Below are positions 25,325-34,302 of a DNA stretch of 64,000 nt, piece after piece. Each line of letters begins with the position of its first letter. Position 1 is the first letter of the stretch. The notes below the pieces were generated by a model. That model was not told where the DNA came from. It saw only the letters and a program-made list of their open reading frames with translations, and made no database searches. The DNA lies in NCBI RefSeq assembly GCF_010548525.1, contig NZ_JAAGMG010001065.1:62001-126000 (forward strand), read 5' to 3'. A program made the position numbers and the translations under genes. The stretch is from Streptomyces sp. SID14478. Lineage in GTDB: Bacteria > Actinomycetota > Actinomycetes > Streptomycetales > Streptomycetaceae.

Positions 25325-26022
25325 GCAGGGCCGAGGCAGGGGCGGTCAGGCCTGCGGCCCGTGTGGTGGTGATCGACGACCAGACGGTGGTGCGCGAGGG
25401 CATCGTGATGCTGCTCGGGCTGTTGCCGGGGATCGAGGTGGTCGGCGCCGGGGGAGACGGCGACGTCGCGGTGGAGCTCGTGGCCGAACTGGCCCCGGAC
25501 GTCGTCCTGATGGACCTGCGCATGCCGCGCTGCGACGGTGTCGAGGCGACCCGGCGCATCCGCGCGGAGTATCCCGGGACCCAGGTCGTCATCCTGACCA
25601 CGTACGCGGACGACGAATCGCTGTTCCCGGCCCTTAGGGCGGGAGCGCGCGGTTATCTGACGAAGGACGCGGGCGGGGACGAGATCGTGCGGGCCGTGGA
25701 GGACGTGCTGTCCGGCGACGCCGGGCTCTCGCCGAAGATCCAACGGCGCCTCCTGGAAAGACTGTCGCAGCCCGAAGCCGTCGCGCCCGGGCCCAAGGAG
25801 CCGCCGGACGGCATCACGACGAGGGAGGCAGAGGTCCTCGTGCTGATCGCCGACGGGCTGACCAACCACGAGATCGCGCGCGAGCTCCAGGTCTCCACGG
25901 CGACGGTGAAGACGCACATCAACAACCTTTTCGCGAAGACCGGGCTCAAGGACCGGGCCCAGGCCGTCCGTTACGCCTACCGTCACGGACTCGCGAAGCC
26001 ACCGGAGTCGTCCATCACCTAA
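25321..26022 (+). CDS. NarL/LuxR-family response regulator
   Basis: A 233-residue regulator. The receiver domain has acidic DD at 19-20, phospho-acceptor Asp65 in VVLMDLRMP, Thr in ILTTYADD and Lys in LTKDAGG. A LuxR-type helix-turn-helix occupies the last 70 residues (ITTREAEVLVLIADGLTNHE, IARELQVSTATVKTHINNLF). Coupled to the kinase gene by a GTGA overlap, so the pair forms a two-component system. Targets cannot be read from the window; the operon's own membrane gene is one candidate. Confidence 0.95.
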   Translation: MSRAEAGAVRPAARVVVIDDQTVVREGIVMLLGLLPGIEVVGAGGDGDVAVELVAELAPDVVLMDLRMPRCDGVEATRRIRAEYPGTQVVILTTYADDESLFPALRAGARGYLTKDAGGDEIVRAVEDVLSGDAGLSPKIQRRLLERLSQPEAVAPGPKEPPDGITTREAEVLVLIADGLTNHEIARELQVSTATVKTHINNLFAKTGLKDRAQAVRYAYRHGLAKPPESSIT

Positions 26023-26116
26023 TGGGGTGAAGGGCTTGCGAGGAGAGTCCGGGATCTTCCCGGTCTGTCCATCCTTGGGCACGCGGCCGCAGTGGGCCGC
26101 GGACAAGGAGAGTTCG

Positions 26117-26704
26117 GTGGACAAGCACGACGGGCGCGAGACGGCGCAGTCTCGGGCAGGTGATCGCGGCGGCTTGGGCGATCCCTGGTACGACGCGCTG
26201 GCCTCTGGGTGGGGCGAGTGGGACGGCACGGGTGCGTCGGCACCCGTTGTGCCCGCCCAGTCCGCGCACCGGGAGCGGAGTACGGCGGGGGTTTATCTGG
26301 AGGTGCAGCGCAGTGCCGCCTTCCAGCAAGTGCGCGGGCGGTACCGGAGGTTCGTCTTCCCCGCGTGCGCGATCTTCTTCGCCTGGTACGTCGCGTACAT
26401 CGTGGCGGCCACCAGCGCGCCCACGTTGATGGCCCGCCCTGTCGCGGGCTCCGTGAACGTGGCGATGGTCGCGGGGCTCGGTCAGTTCGCCAGTACGTTC
26501 CTGCTGACATGGCTGTACGTGCGCCACGCCAGGCTGCACCGGGACCGGGCAGCTCTCGAACTGCGCTGGGACACACAGGAGATGACCCGAGGAATCGACG
26601 CATCCCCTCGCGTGAACGGTTCCGCGCGGGTGAACGGGACGGCGACGGCGCACGGGACGGGTCACCAGGACGGTTCGGCGCTCAGTGAGGGTGGCCAGCG
26701 ATGA
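26117..26704 (+). CDS. DUF485 membrane protein, symporter partner
   Basis: A 195-residue protein. The core (residues 60-150) is the DUF485 fold: YLEVQRSAAFQQVRGRYRRF followed by two hydrophobic helices, VFPACAIFFAWYVAYIVAA and VAMVAGLGQFASTFLLTWLY. The N-terminal 60 and C-terminal 40 residues are polar extensions. GTG start at 26117, six bases after AAGGAG. DUF485 proteins are commonly encoded just before acetate-type symporters, as here, where the stop overlaps the next ATG (ATGA). It is probably an accessory subunit of the symporter. Confidence 0.9.
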   Translation: MDKHDGRETAQSRAGDRGGLGDPWYDALASGWGEWDGTGASAPVVPAQSAHRERSTAGVYLEVQRSAAFQQVRGRYRRFVFPACAIFFAWYVAYIVAATSAPTLMARPVAGSVNVAMVAGLGQFASTFLLTWLYVRHARLHRDRAALELRWDTQEMTRGIDASPRVNGSARVNGTATAHGTGHQDGSALSEGGQR

Positions 26705-28305
26705 CGGGAACCCATCAGACCCTGGCGCTGGTCCTGTTCAGCGTGTTCGTGGCGGTCACGCTCGCCATCACCACCTGGGTGGGCCGCAACCGGCACGGCT
26801 CGGCGGAGGAGTTCTACGCGGGCGGCCGGCTCTTCTCGCCGATGGAGAACGGTTTTGCCATCGCGGGTGACTACATGTCGGCCGCCTCGTTCCTCGGTAT
26901 CTCCGGACTGATCGCGCTCTTCGGGTACGACGGCCTGCTGTACTCGGTCGGCTTCCTGGTGGCCTGGCTCGTCGTGCTCTTCCTGGTCGCCGAACTGGTG
27001 CGCAACTGCGGCCGGTTCACGATGGCCGACGTCGTGGCGGCCAGGATGCGGGAGCGACCGGTCCGCATCGCGGCGGGAACTTCCTCGGTCACCGTGTCCG
27101 TTCTCTATCTGGTGGCGCAGATGGTCGGCGCGGGGAGCCTCGTCGCGCTGCTGCTGGGTGGCGAGAGCGGGGGCGCGCAGGCGTGGACCGTCGTCGGCGT
27201 GGGCGCGCTCATGGTGATCTATGTGTCGTTGGGAGGGATGCGGGCCACCACGTGGATCCAGATCGTCAAGGCCGTCCTGCTCATGGGCGGGACGATCGCC
27301 CTGACGGTGCTCGTCCTGGCCCGCTTCCACGGGGACTTCGACGAGCTGCTGCGCACGGCCGCGACGCGCAGCGGGCACGGCTCCGACTTCCTCGTGCCCG
27401 GCCTGAAGTACGGCGGGAGCTGGACCGCGCGCTTCGACTTCATCAGTCTGGGCCTCGCGCTCGTGCTCGGCACGGCGGGCCTCCCGCACATCCTGTCGCG
27501 CTTCTACACGGTGCCGACCGCGCGGGCCGCCCGCCGATCGGTCGTCTGGTCCATCGGGCTCATCGGCAGCTTCTACCTGATGACGATCGTGCTCGGGTTC
27601 GGCGCGGCGGCCATCGTGGGCTCCGACGCCGTCCGGACCTCAAATGCCGCGGGGAACACGGCAGTTCCGCTGCTCGCCCTCGATCTGGGCGGTGGCGCGG
27701 ACTCCACGGGCGGCACGGTGCTGTTCGCGATCGTCGCCGCGATCGCCTTCGCCACGATCCTCGCCGTCGTCGCCGGGATCACCCTCGCCTCCTCGGCCTC
27801 CGTGGCGCACGACCTGTACGCGTCGCTGCGCAGGCACGCCGGGAAGCACGGAGGAAAGCAGCACAGCGAGGTCGCGGTGGCACGGGTGGCCGCCGCCGGG
27901 ATCGGTGTGCTCGCGATCGCGCTCGGGCTGCTCGCCCGCGATCTGAACGTCGCGTTCCTCGTCGGCCTGGCCTTCGCCGTCGCCGCGTCCGCCAATCTCC
28001 CCGTGCTGCTCTACTCGCTGTTCTGGCGGAACTTCACCACGCGCGGAGCGGTGTGGTCGGTGTACGGCGGACTGGTGCCGGCACTGGCGCTCGTCGTGCT
28101 GTCACCGGTGGTCTCCGGGAGCCCCACGTCCCTGTTCCCGGGCGTCGACTTCCAGTTCTTCCCGCTGGAGAACCCGGGGCTCATCTCCATCCCGCTCGGC
28201 TTCCTGGCCGGCTGGCTGGGCACGCTGACCAGTGCCGAGCCGCCGGACGAGGCCAAGCACGCGGAGACGGAGGTGCGCTCCCTCACCGGCGCGGGAGCCG
28301 TGTGA
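26701..28305 (+). CDS. Solute:cation symporter, ActP-like (SSS family)
   Basis: A 534-residue sodium/solute symporter with about 13 helices. The family markers are EEFYAGGRLFSPMENGFAIA, GDYMSAASFLGISGLIALFG, and GLPHILSRFYTVPTARAARR, all close to the acetate permease ActP. Known relatives import acetate, pyruvate or similar monocarboxylates with Na+ or H+. Coupled by ATGA to the DUF485 gene. A CitAB-type two-component system sits just downstream on the opposite strand and two citrate synthases lie 3.4 to 6 kb further on, consistent with carboxylate use, although regulation by that system is only inferred. Confidence 0.92.
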   Translation: MTGTHQTLALVLFSVFVAVTLAITTWVGRNRHGSAEEFYAGGRLFSPMENGFAIAGDYMSAASFLGISGLIALFGYDGLLYSVGFLVAWLVVLFLVAELVRNCGRFTMADVVAARMRERPVRIAAGTSSVTVSVLYLVAQMVGAGSLVALLLGGESGGAQAWTVVGVGALMVIYVSLGGMRATTWIQIVKAVLLMGGTIALTVLVLARFHGDFDELLRTAATRSGHGSDFLVPGLKYGGSWTARFDFISLGLALVLGTAGLPHILSRFYTVPTARAARRSVVWSIGLIGSFYLMTIVLGFGAAAIVGSDAVRTSNAAGNTAVPLLALDLGGGADSTGGTVLFAIVAAIAFATILAVVAGITLASSASVAHDLYASLRRHAGKHGGKQHSEVAVARVAAAGIGVLAIALGLLARDLNVAFLVGLAFAVAASANLPVLLYSLFWRNFTTRGAVWSVYGGLVPALALVVLSPVVSGSPTSLFPGVDFQFFPLENPGLISIPLGFLAGWLGTLTSAEPPDEAKHAETEVRSLTGAGAV

Positions 28306-28319
28306 CACGCAGCCGACCG

Positions 28320-28345
28320 GGCCCGGCGGCTCCGGCTGCCGGGCC
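28320..28345. terminator. Terminator hairpin between symporter and response regulator genes
   Basis: GGCCCGGC plus GGC pairs (one wobble) with GCT plus GCCGGGCC around a TCCG loop, in the 46-bp gap of two convergent genes. It could serve both. Confidence 0.6.
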
Positions 28346-28351
28346 GATCGC

Positions 28352-29029
28352 TCAGCGGCTGGCGGCCCACACGTAGCGGTGTTCGGGCCGCCCGGTGTCG
28401 CCGTACTTGAGGCTCAGCCGCACCCGCCCCGTGCGCTCCAGCAGCTTCAGATAGCGCTGCGCGGTCTGGCGGCTGAGCCGGGTCCGGTCGGCCAGCTCCT
28501 GCGCGGAGAGCGGCCCCTCGGCGTCCATCAGGGCCCGGCGGACGAGTTCGGCCGTGGTCGGGGAGTGCCCCTTCGGGAGCTCGGGCGTCGGGGTGGCCGA
28601 CAGCGCGCCGAAGATCCGGTCGACCTCCGCCTGTTCGGCCTCGCCCCCGCCGTCCAGGGTGCGGCGCAGTACCGCGTAGGCCTCCAACTTGCCGCGCAGA
28701 CCCGCGAACGAGAACGGCTTGACCAAGTACTGCAGTGCCCCGTGCCGCATCGCGGACTGCACGGTGGCCACGTCGCGGGCCGCGGTCACCATGATCACGT
28801 CGATCTGGTGGCCGCGCTCGCGCACCGTGCGCGCGACATCGAGACCCGTCTCGTCCGGGAGGTAGTGGTCGAGCAGGATCAGGTCGATCGCGAGATCCTC
28901 GACCCGCTGCAGTGCCTCGGCAGCGCTGTGCGCCTTGGCGGCCACCCGGAATCCGGCCATCTTCGCCACGTAGGCGGCGTTCACGTCGGCGACGCGGACG
29001 TCGTCGTCGACGACCAGGACCTCGATCAT
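28352..29029 (-). CDS. CitB/DpiA-type response regulator
   Basis: A 225-residue regulator. The receiver domain contains VVDDD at residues 6-10, Asp54 in LILLDHYLPD and the TAARD and KPFSF segments. The C-terminal half (RTRLSRQTAQRYLKLLERTG and VRLSLKYGDTGRPEHRYVW) is the winged helix seen in CitB and DcuR proteins. Relatives control uptake and metabolism of citrate or C4-dicarboxylates. It overlaps the kinase gene by ATGA at 29026-29029, kinase first. Confidence 0.92.
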   Translation of the reverse strand: MIEVLVVDDDVRVADVNAAYVAKMAGFRVAAKAHSAAEALQRVEDLAIDLILLDHYLPDETGLDVARTVRERGHQIDVIMVTAARDVATVQSAMRHGALQYLVKPFSFAGLRGKLEAYAVLRRTLDGGGEAEQAEVDRIFGALSATPTPELPKGHSPTTAELVRRALMDAEGPLSAQELADRTRLSRQTAQRYLKLLERTGRVRLSLKYGDTGRPEHRYVWAASR

Positions 29030-30669
29030 CGGACCTCCTGGGCGGGGCTCGGCACGGTGTCGGTGAAGGCTTCCGGAAGGACGACGACGAAGTCGGCTCC
29101 CCCGGTGGGCGACGCCTTCACTTCGGCCGTGCCGCCCTGGCGTTCGGCGAGCCGTCGCACCAGCGCGAGCCCGATCCCGCGCTTGCCGTGTGCCGGCGGC
29201 TCCTTGGTCGACCAGCCTTCCACGAAGACGCTCTCACGATGGTCCGCCGGGACCCCCGGGCCCGTATCGCGTACCCGAAGGACCGCGGCACGGCCCTCCG
29301 CTCGCAAGGACACCTCTACGCGCGCGTGCCGCCCCGAACCGGCGGCGGCGTCCAGGGCGTTGTCCACGAGGTTGCCGACGATCGTGACCAGCCCACGCGG
29401 ATCGACGAGCCGGTCCGGCAGCTCGGTGTCGCGGGAGATCTCCAGCGCGACCCCGCGTTCCGCGGCGACCGTCGCCTTGCCCACCAGGAGCGCCGCGAGC
29501 AGCGGATCCTGGATCTTCTCGGTGATCTGCTCCGCGGTGACCCGGTGCGCGCCCGCGACCTCGCCGACGAACTCCGCCGCCTCTTCGTACATCTCCAGCT
29601 CCAGCAGCCCCAGCAAGGTGTGCATGCGGTTGGCGTGCTCGTGGTCCTGGGCGCGCAGCGCGTCGATGAGGCCGCGGGTGGAGTCGAGTTCGCGGCCCAG
29701 CTGCTCCAGCTCGGTGCGGTCGCGCAGGGTCGCCACGGCGCCCCCGTCGTCGGTGGGCATCCGGTTGGTGACGAGGACGCGATGGCCGCGCACCGTCAGC
29801 AGGTCGGTCCCGGTCACCCGGCCGGCGAGCACGTCCGTCGTCCGGCCGGGGCCCAGCGCGCCGTCCAAGGTCTGCCCGATCGCCGCGGCGTCCACGGCGA
29901 GCAGGCGCTGCGCCTCGTCGTTCAGCAGCCGTATCCGACCGGTCCTGTCGAGCGCGACGACGCCCTCACGGATGCCGTGCAGCATCGCCTCGCGCTCGGC
30001 CAGCAGAGCGGAGATGTCCGAGAACGCCAGGTCACGCGTCTGCCGCTGCACCCGGCGCGAGATCAGATACGCGGCGAGCGCGCCGACCGCCAACGCGCCG
30101 CCCGCGTAGGCGAACAGGCCGGGGATCGCGTGGACGAGGCGCGCGCGGACGCTGTCGTACTCGATGCCGACCGACACCGCGCCCACGATGGCCCCGTCAG
30201 CGTCCTTCAGGGGCACTTTGCCGCGCGCGGAGCGGCCGAGGGTGCCGTCGTCGATCTCCATCACCTTGCGGCCCGCCAGCGCCCGGCGGGGGTCCGTCGA
30301 GACGACCTTCCCGATCTGGCCGCGATCGGTGTGCGACCAGCGCACCCCGTCCTTGTTCATGATCACGACGTACTCGGCGCCGCTGGCCCGCCGGATCCGC
30401 TCGGCCGCGGCCTGCACGGGGCCCCGCGTGGTCGGCCGCGAGGACCGCAGGTCGGCGGCGATCTGCGGCTGCGCGGCCGTGGTCTGCGCGATGGCCAGGG
30501 CGCGCCGCATGGCCTGGTCGTCCAGTTGGTCGCTCAGCGGCGCGAGGAACAAGCCGGTCGCGAGCACGGCCACCCCGGCGGCGATCGCCACCTGCATCAG
30601 CAGGACCTGCGCGAACACGCGCCTCGGCAGACCGAGACGCAGACGGCGGGTGGGGACGGACGTGCTCAT
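29026..30669 (-). CDS. CitA/DcuS-type sensor histidine kinase
   Basis: A 547-residue sensor kinase. Helix 1 is at residues 22-45. A periplasmic-type PAS sensor at about 46-180 shows ASGAEYVVIMNKDGVRWSHT and GAIVGAVSVGIEY, typical of citrate or dicarboxylate sensors. Helix 2 covers 184-204. A cytoplasmic PAS follows (HGIREGVVALDRTGRIRLLN). The phosphorylated histidine lies in QDHEHANRMH at 341-350. The ATPase domain has GNLVDNALDAAAG, DTGPGVP and GIGLALVRRLAE. It forms a two-component system with the coupled regulator. The actual ligand is unknown. Confidence 0.93.
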   Translation of the reverse strand: MSTSVPTRRLRLGLPRRVFAQVLLMQVAIAAGVAVLATGLFLAPLSDQLDDQAMRRALAIAQTTAAQPQIAADLRSSRPTTRGPVQAAAERIRRASGAEYVVIMNKDGVRWSHTDRGQIGKVVSTDPRRALAGRKVMEIDDGTLGRSARGKVPLKDADGAIVGAVSVGIEYDSVRARLVHAIPGLFAYAGGALAVGALAAYLISRRVQRQTRDLAFSDISALLAEREAMLHGIREGVVALDRTGRIRLLNDEAQRLLAVDAAAIGQTLDGALGPGRTTDVLAGRVTGTDLLTVRGHRVLVTNRMPTDDGGAVATLRDRTELEQLGRELDSTRGLIDALRAQDHEHANRMHTLLGLLELEMYEEAAEFVGEVAGAHRVTAEQITEKIQDPLLAALLVGKATVAAERGVALEISRDTELPDRLVDPRGLVTIVGNLVDNALDAAAGSGRHARVEVSLRAEGRAAVLRVRDTGPGVPADHRESVFVEGWSTKEPPAHGKRGIGLALVRRLAERQGGTAEVKASPTGGADFVVVLPEAFTDTVPSPAQEVR

Positions 30670-30747
30670 GAGGACGAACGGTACGGGGCCTTCCGGTCCC
30701 GTTCGAAGCCCTTGTGGCGCGGATCTCGTACGTCCTCGCAGGCGTCG

Positions 30748-31674
30748 TCAGCCGAGCGCCGCGGGAACCTCACGCACAGCCACGACGTCCATACGCGCCG
30801 GTGACCCGAGGGCGCCGCCGCAGCTCTCCGGGCGAGGCGGGAGGGAGGCGCCCTGGGCGACCGTCACGCGCCAATGGCGTCCGTCGGTGTGGGCGACGCT
30901 GACCTCCCAGTGCGGCACGTCACCTGCCACGGCCTGTGTCCTGACGACCGTCAAGGCGGCGGCACCGTCCACGTGGGCAGTGCGGCGCACCGCCAACTCC
31001 GCGGCCTGGCCCGGACGTTCCCAGGCGGAGCTGCCGCGGCAGCCGTCGGTCACGATGCGTTCCAGGCGCACCGCCTCCAGGATCTCCTTCACGTCCGCCG
31101 CCGTGGCCCTCGCGTAGGCGTACCCGTACGGCAGCACCAGGAGGGTGGGGGAGAAGCGGTGGCCGCCGAGATGTGTGACCTCCCAGACGCCCTCGACTCC
31201 GGAGCGGGCGAGTTCGGAGGCCAACGGCCGCCCTAGTAGCGCGCAGCAGCGGTCCCGCTTGCCATTGGTGCAGACGAGCGCGAGCGGTGCACCTGTATGC
31301 GGCTCACCGAAGCCTCCGTGATGGCCTGCTCCCAAGGCGGCGAAGTCGAGCCCCAGCAGTTCTTCGGGCCTCTGGGTGGTGGTGCTGCGCAGCCAGGCGT
31401 TCCCCGGAGTCGTGTGGGCCACGTACACCTGCTGCCGAGCCGGAGCGTGGCAGTCGGCATGCCGCCCGGGGCGGCGCACGAGGGCGACGCGCACTCCGGT
31501 GCCCTCGGCGGCCGCCTCCAGGGCGCGGCCCACGTCGGGATCGAGATGGCTGGAGGTCAGGGCCTTCGCTCCCCAGGGCCCCGGCTGCTCGATCAGCAGC
31601 CAGGTGCGGGCGGTGGCCGCGGTCCCGGCGGGAGATTCGGCAAGATCCAGCGAGGCGGTCGCGCACGTACTCAC
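30748..31674 (-). CDS. Sucrase/ferredoxin-like family protein
   Basis: A 308-residue protein with the signatures of the sucrase/ferredoxin-like family: ARTWLLIEQPGPWGAKAL at the start, CTNGKRDRCCALLGRPLA in the middle and THLGGHRFSPTLLVLPYG after it. The double-cysteine motif and paired Gly-His segment belong to a thioredoxin-like ferredoxin fold that may carry a [2Fe-2S] cluster. The biochemical role is unknown despite the family name. It lies upstream of, and in the same direction as, the CitAB-like pair, with 78 bp between. Confidence 0.88.
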   Translation of the reverse strand: MSTCATASLDLAESPAGTAATARTWLLIEQPGPWGAKALTSSHLDPDVGRALEAAAEGTGVRVALVRRPGRHADCHAPARQQVYVAHTTPGNAWLRSTTTQRPEELLGLDFAALGAGHHGGFGEPHTGAPLALVCTNGKRDRCCALLGRPLASELARSGVEGVWEVTHLGGHRFSPTLLVLPYGYAYARATAADVKEILEAVRLERIVTDGCRGSSAWERPGQAAELAVRRTAHVDGAAALTVVRTQAVAGDVPHWEVSVAHTDGRHWRVTVAQGASLPPRPESCGGALGSPARMDVVAVREVPAALG

Positions 31675-31701
31675 GCAGGGGAGCCTAACCCGCCTGCAGG
31701 G

Positions 31702-32970
31702 TCACTCCTCCCCGGGCGTCGACGGGAGGGGCTGCGGTGGACGCGGGCCTACGTAGTGGCCTGTCGGGCGCATACGTAGGGGGCGCTCCCCGTACTCCTC
31801 CAGGGCGTGGGCGATCCAGCCGGCTGTCCGCGCCACCGCGAAGATCGTCTCGCCCGCTTCGGCGGCCATGCCGTACGAGGCGGTGAACGCGGCGAGGGCG
31901 AGGTCCACGTTGGCGTGCAGGTCCGTGTGACGGGCGGTTGTCGCCACGACGTCGCGGGCCGCGGCCAGCGCGGGCTGTGCGGCGGGCAGCTCCTCCAGTG
32001 CGGCGAACAGGGCCGTCGCGCGCGGATCCTCACCCTTGTAGAGGCGATGGCCGAGCCCGGGGACGCGGCGCCCCGCGCGGAGTTCGTCGGCCACCACATG
32101 GCCCGCGCTGCCCCGGTCGAGGACGTCGAGGAGCATGCGGTGGGCCAGGCCGCTCGCCGCGCCGTGCAGGGGGCCTTCCAGGACGCCCAGACCCGCGGAG
32201 ACCGCCGCGTAGGCGTGCGCCCTGGCCGACGCGGCGACGCGGACGGCGAGGGTGGACGCGGCCAGGTCGTGGTCGACCAGGAGGCCGAGTGCCAGGTCCA
32301 GGGCGCGCAGGGACGCCTCGTCGGGCTCCTTGTAGGACAGGCGGCCCCACAGGCGCCGGGCGATGGGCTCGCCGTCCCTGTAGGTGCTCCGCCGGAGCGG
32401 GAGCGCGGCCGCGAGCGTCGGGATGAGGGAGCGCGCGGCGCCGAGGACGGAGTCCTCGGACAGGTCGTACCGCAACGGATCGACTGTCGCGGCCGCCACG
32501 GCAGCGACCCGCAACTGGTCCACGGGGCTGCTGTGTTCGGGCAGGGCGCACACCGCCTGACGGGCCGCGGCGAGGGATTCCGCGGGGGCGGTGAACCCGG
32601 CACCGGAGCGCAGGGAGCCCGTCCAGAGCCACTCGGCGACCTCCTCGTACGAGTGGTCGGCGGCCAGCTGCGCCGCGTCGACCCCCCGGAAGAAGTACCG
32701 GTCCTGCTCGATGAGGGTGAGCCGGGTGCGCACCGACAGTTCGTCAGGGCCCGAACTCGACGTGCCCTCCCGCCTGTTGCGTCGGGCGAGGGCCTCGACC
32801 TCGGCGGCGTCGAAGGTGCTCCCGCGCCTGCCCTGGCCGCGCCGGCTGGAGAGCTGTCCGCGGCTCACGTACGCGTACACGGTCTCCGGCTTCACGCCGA
32901 GCAGCTCGGCGGTCTCCCTGGTGCTGAGTCGACGGGCCTGCTGTGCCGCTGCCGGTTCTTGATCCCTCAT
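31702..32970 (-). CDS. Citrate synthase with N-terminal DNA-binding domain
   Basis: A 422-residue citrate synthase family protein. Residues 10-65 form a MerR/excisionase-type helix-turn-helix (LSTRETAELLGVKPETVYAY then VSRGQLSSRRG). The enzyme domain follows. The catalytic residues are kept: His in GPLHGAAS, His in GLGHRLYKGEDPR, and Asp in HANVDLAL. Citrate synthases join acetyl-CoA and oxaloacetate. The extra domain suggests it binds DNA, perhaps its own promoter, where short palindromes lie (33013-33048). ATG at 32970 is the likely start; another at 33000 would add ten residues. Divergent from a second citrate synthase gene. Confidence 0.9.
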   Translation of the reverse strand: MRDQEPAAAQQARRLSTRETAELLGVKPETVYAYVSRGQLSSRRGQGRRGSTFDAAEVEALARRNRREGTSSSGPDELSVRTRLTLIEQDRYFFRGVDAAQLAADHSYEEVAEWLWTGSLRSGAGFTAPAESLAAARQAVCALPEHSSPVDQLRVAAVAAATVDPLRYDLSEDSVLGAARSLIPTLAAALPLRRSTYRDGEPIARRLWGRLSYKEPDEASLRALDLALGLLVDHDLAASTLAVRVAASARAHAYAAVSAGLGVLEGPLHGAASGLAHRMLLDVLDRGSAGHVVADELRAGRRVPGLGHRLYKGEDPRATALFAALEELPAAQPALAAARDVVATTARHTDLHANVDLALAAFTASYGMAAEAGETIFAVARTAGWIAHALEEYGERPLRMRPTGHYVGPRPPQPLPSTPGEE

Positions 32971-33081
32971 GCGCGTCACCGTATCCGCATCGTGAAGCAT
33001 TGATCGTGACGTATTGATGCAATCAATATTGACAGAGATTGAGTCAATCATGGACAGTCGAATCAAGTCCAGGGAGGAAAC
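32971..33081. promoter_or_regulatory. Divergent citrate synthase promoter with palindromes
   Basis: This A+T-rich 111-bp gap contains the palindrome ATTGATGCAATCAAT (33013-33027) and ATTGAGTCAAT (33038-33048), both of form ATTGA-N-TCAAT, with CAATATTG between. They are plausible operators for the DNA-binding domain of the neighbouring citrate synthase. GGGAGGAAAC before 33082 is the ribosome site of the plus-strand gene. Confidence 0.55.
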
Positions 33082-34251
33082 ATGCCGATCAACGGGACAA
33101 CTGCCACCCCCGTCCTCGACGTACCGCGAGGGCTCGCCGGCGTCGTCGTCACCGACACCGCACTCGGTGACGTCAGGGGGCGCGAGGGCTTCTACCACTA
33201 CCGCCAGTACTCGGCCGTCGAGCTCGCGCAGACCCGCGGTTTCGAGGACGTGTGGCACCTGATGATCCACGGTGAACTGCCTGATGCGGGGCGGTCGGAG
33301 GCGTTCGCCCGCGAGACGGCGGCGCTGCGCGTGCTGCCCGACGAGGTGCGGGCCGCGCTGCCCGCCGTCGCCCGCGCCGGATCCCGTTCCGGGCCGCTCG
33401 CCGGGCTGCGTACGGCGCTCTCGCTGTTCGGCGCCTCGCGCGGTTTCCGCCCCGTCTACGACATCGACGCCGACCGCCGTCGCGCGGACACGCTCGCCGC
33501 GGCGGCAGTGGTCCCCACGATGCTCACCGCGCTCCACCGGCTCGGCGAAGGGCTGGACCCGGTAGAGCCGCGCACGGATCTTTCGTATGCGGCCAATTAC
33601 CTCTACATGCTGACGGGTGCGGTGCCGGAGCCCGCGCATGCGCGAGCGATCGAGAAGTACCTCATCTCAACCATTGATCATGGCTTCAACGCGTCCACGT
33701 TCACCGGTCGCGTCATCGCCTCGACGGGCGCGGACGTCGCCGCCTGCCTGGTCGGTGCGGTCGGCGCCCTGTCAGGGCCGTTGCACGGCGGTGCGCCCAG
33801 CCGGGCGCTCGACACCCTGGACGCGATCGGCACCCCTGACCGCATCGACGCGTGGATCCGTGAACGGGTCCTGGCCGGGGACCGGATCATGGGTTTCGGG
33901 CACCCCGTGTACCGCACGGAGGACCCGCGCTCGCGCATGCTGCGCGGTATCGCGGAACAGTTCGGCGGGCCGCTGGTGGAGTTCGCCGTCGAGGTCGAGC
34001 GTCATGTGGAGGCGATCCTGGCGGAGCTCAAGCCGGGGCGTGAACTCCACACGAACGTGGAGTTCTACGCGGGCGTGGTCATGGAGCTGTGCGGCCTGCC
34101 GCGCACGATGTTCACGCCGACGTTCGCCGCCGCGCGGGTGATCGGCTGGAGCGCCAACATCCTTGAACAGGCACAGGATTCGAAGATCATTCGGCCGGCG
34201 GCCAGGTACGTCGGGGCCGAGCCGCCGGTAGCGGTGCCGTTGCCGCAGTGA
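33082..34251 (+). CDS. Citrate synthase
   Basis: A 389-residue citrate or methylcitrate synthase that catalyses entry of acetyl-CoA (or propionyl-CoA) into the citrate-type reaction. The start is supported by GGGAGGAAAC. The catalytic histidines are in LSGPLHGGAPSR and GFGHPVYRTEDPR. At the third catalytic site the sequence is HTNVEFYAG, so Glu stands where classical enzymes have Asp (NVDFYSG); this variant is, as far as I recall, common in the actinobacterial group. RxxGWSANILEQ near the end closes the active site. A terminator hairpin follows. The paired, divergent gene with a DNA-binding domain may regulate it. Confidence 0.93.
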   Translation: MPINGTTATPVLDVPRGLAGVVVTDTALGDVRGREGFYHYRQYSAVELAQTRGFEDVWHLMIHGELPDAGRSEAFARETAALRVLPDEVRAALPAVARAGSRSGPLAGLRTALSLFGASRGFRPVYDIDADRRRADTLAAAAVVPTMLTALHRLGEGLDPVEPRTDLSYAANYLYMLTGAVPEPAHARAIEKYLISTIDHGFNASTFTGRVIASTGADVAACLVGAVGALSGPLHGGAPSRALDTLDAIGTPDRIDAWIRERVLAGDRIMGFGHPVYRTEDPRSRMLRGIAEQFGGPLVEFAVEVERHVEAILAELKPGRELHTNVEFYAGVVMELCGLPRTMFTPTFAAARVIGWSANILEQAQDSKIIRPAARYVGAEPPVAVPLPQ

Positions 34252-34256
34252 CGCGT

Positions 34257-34285
34257 GAGACCCGGCGCACGATGCGCCGGGTCTC
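34257..34285. terminator. Terminator hairpin after citrate synthase
   Basis: GAGACCCGGCGCA and TGCGCCGGGTCTC form a perfect 13-bp stem with a three-base loop between convergent genes. Confidence 0.8.
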
Positions 34286-34302
34286 CGTCCGTCGGCCCGC
34301 GC

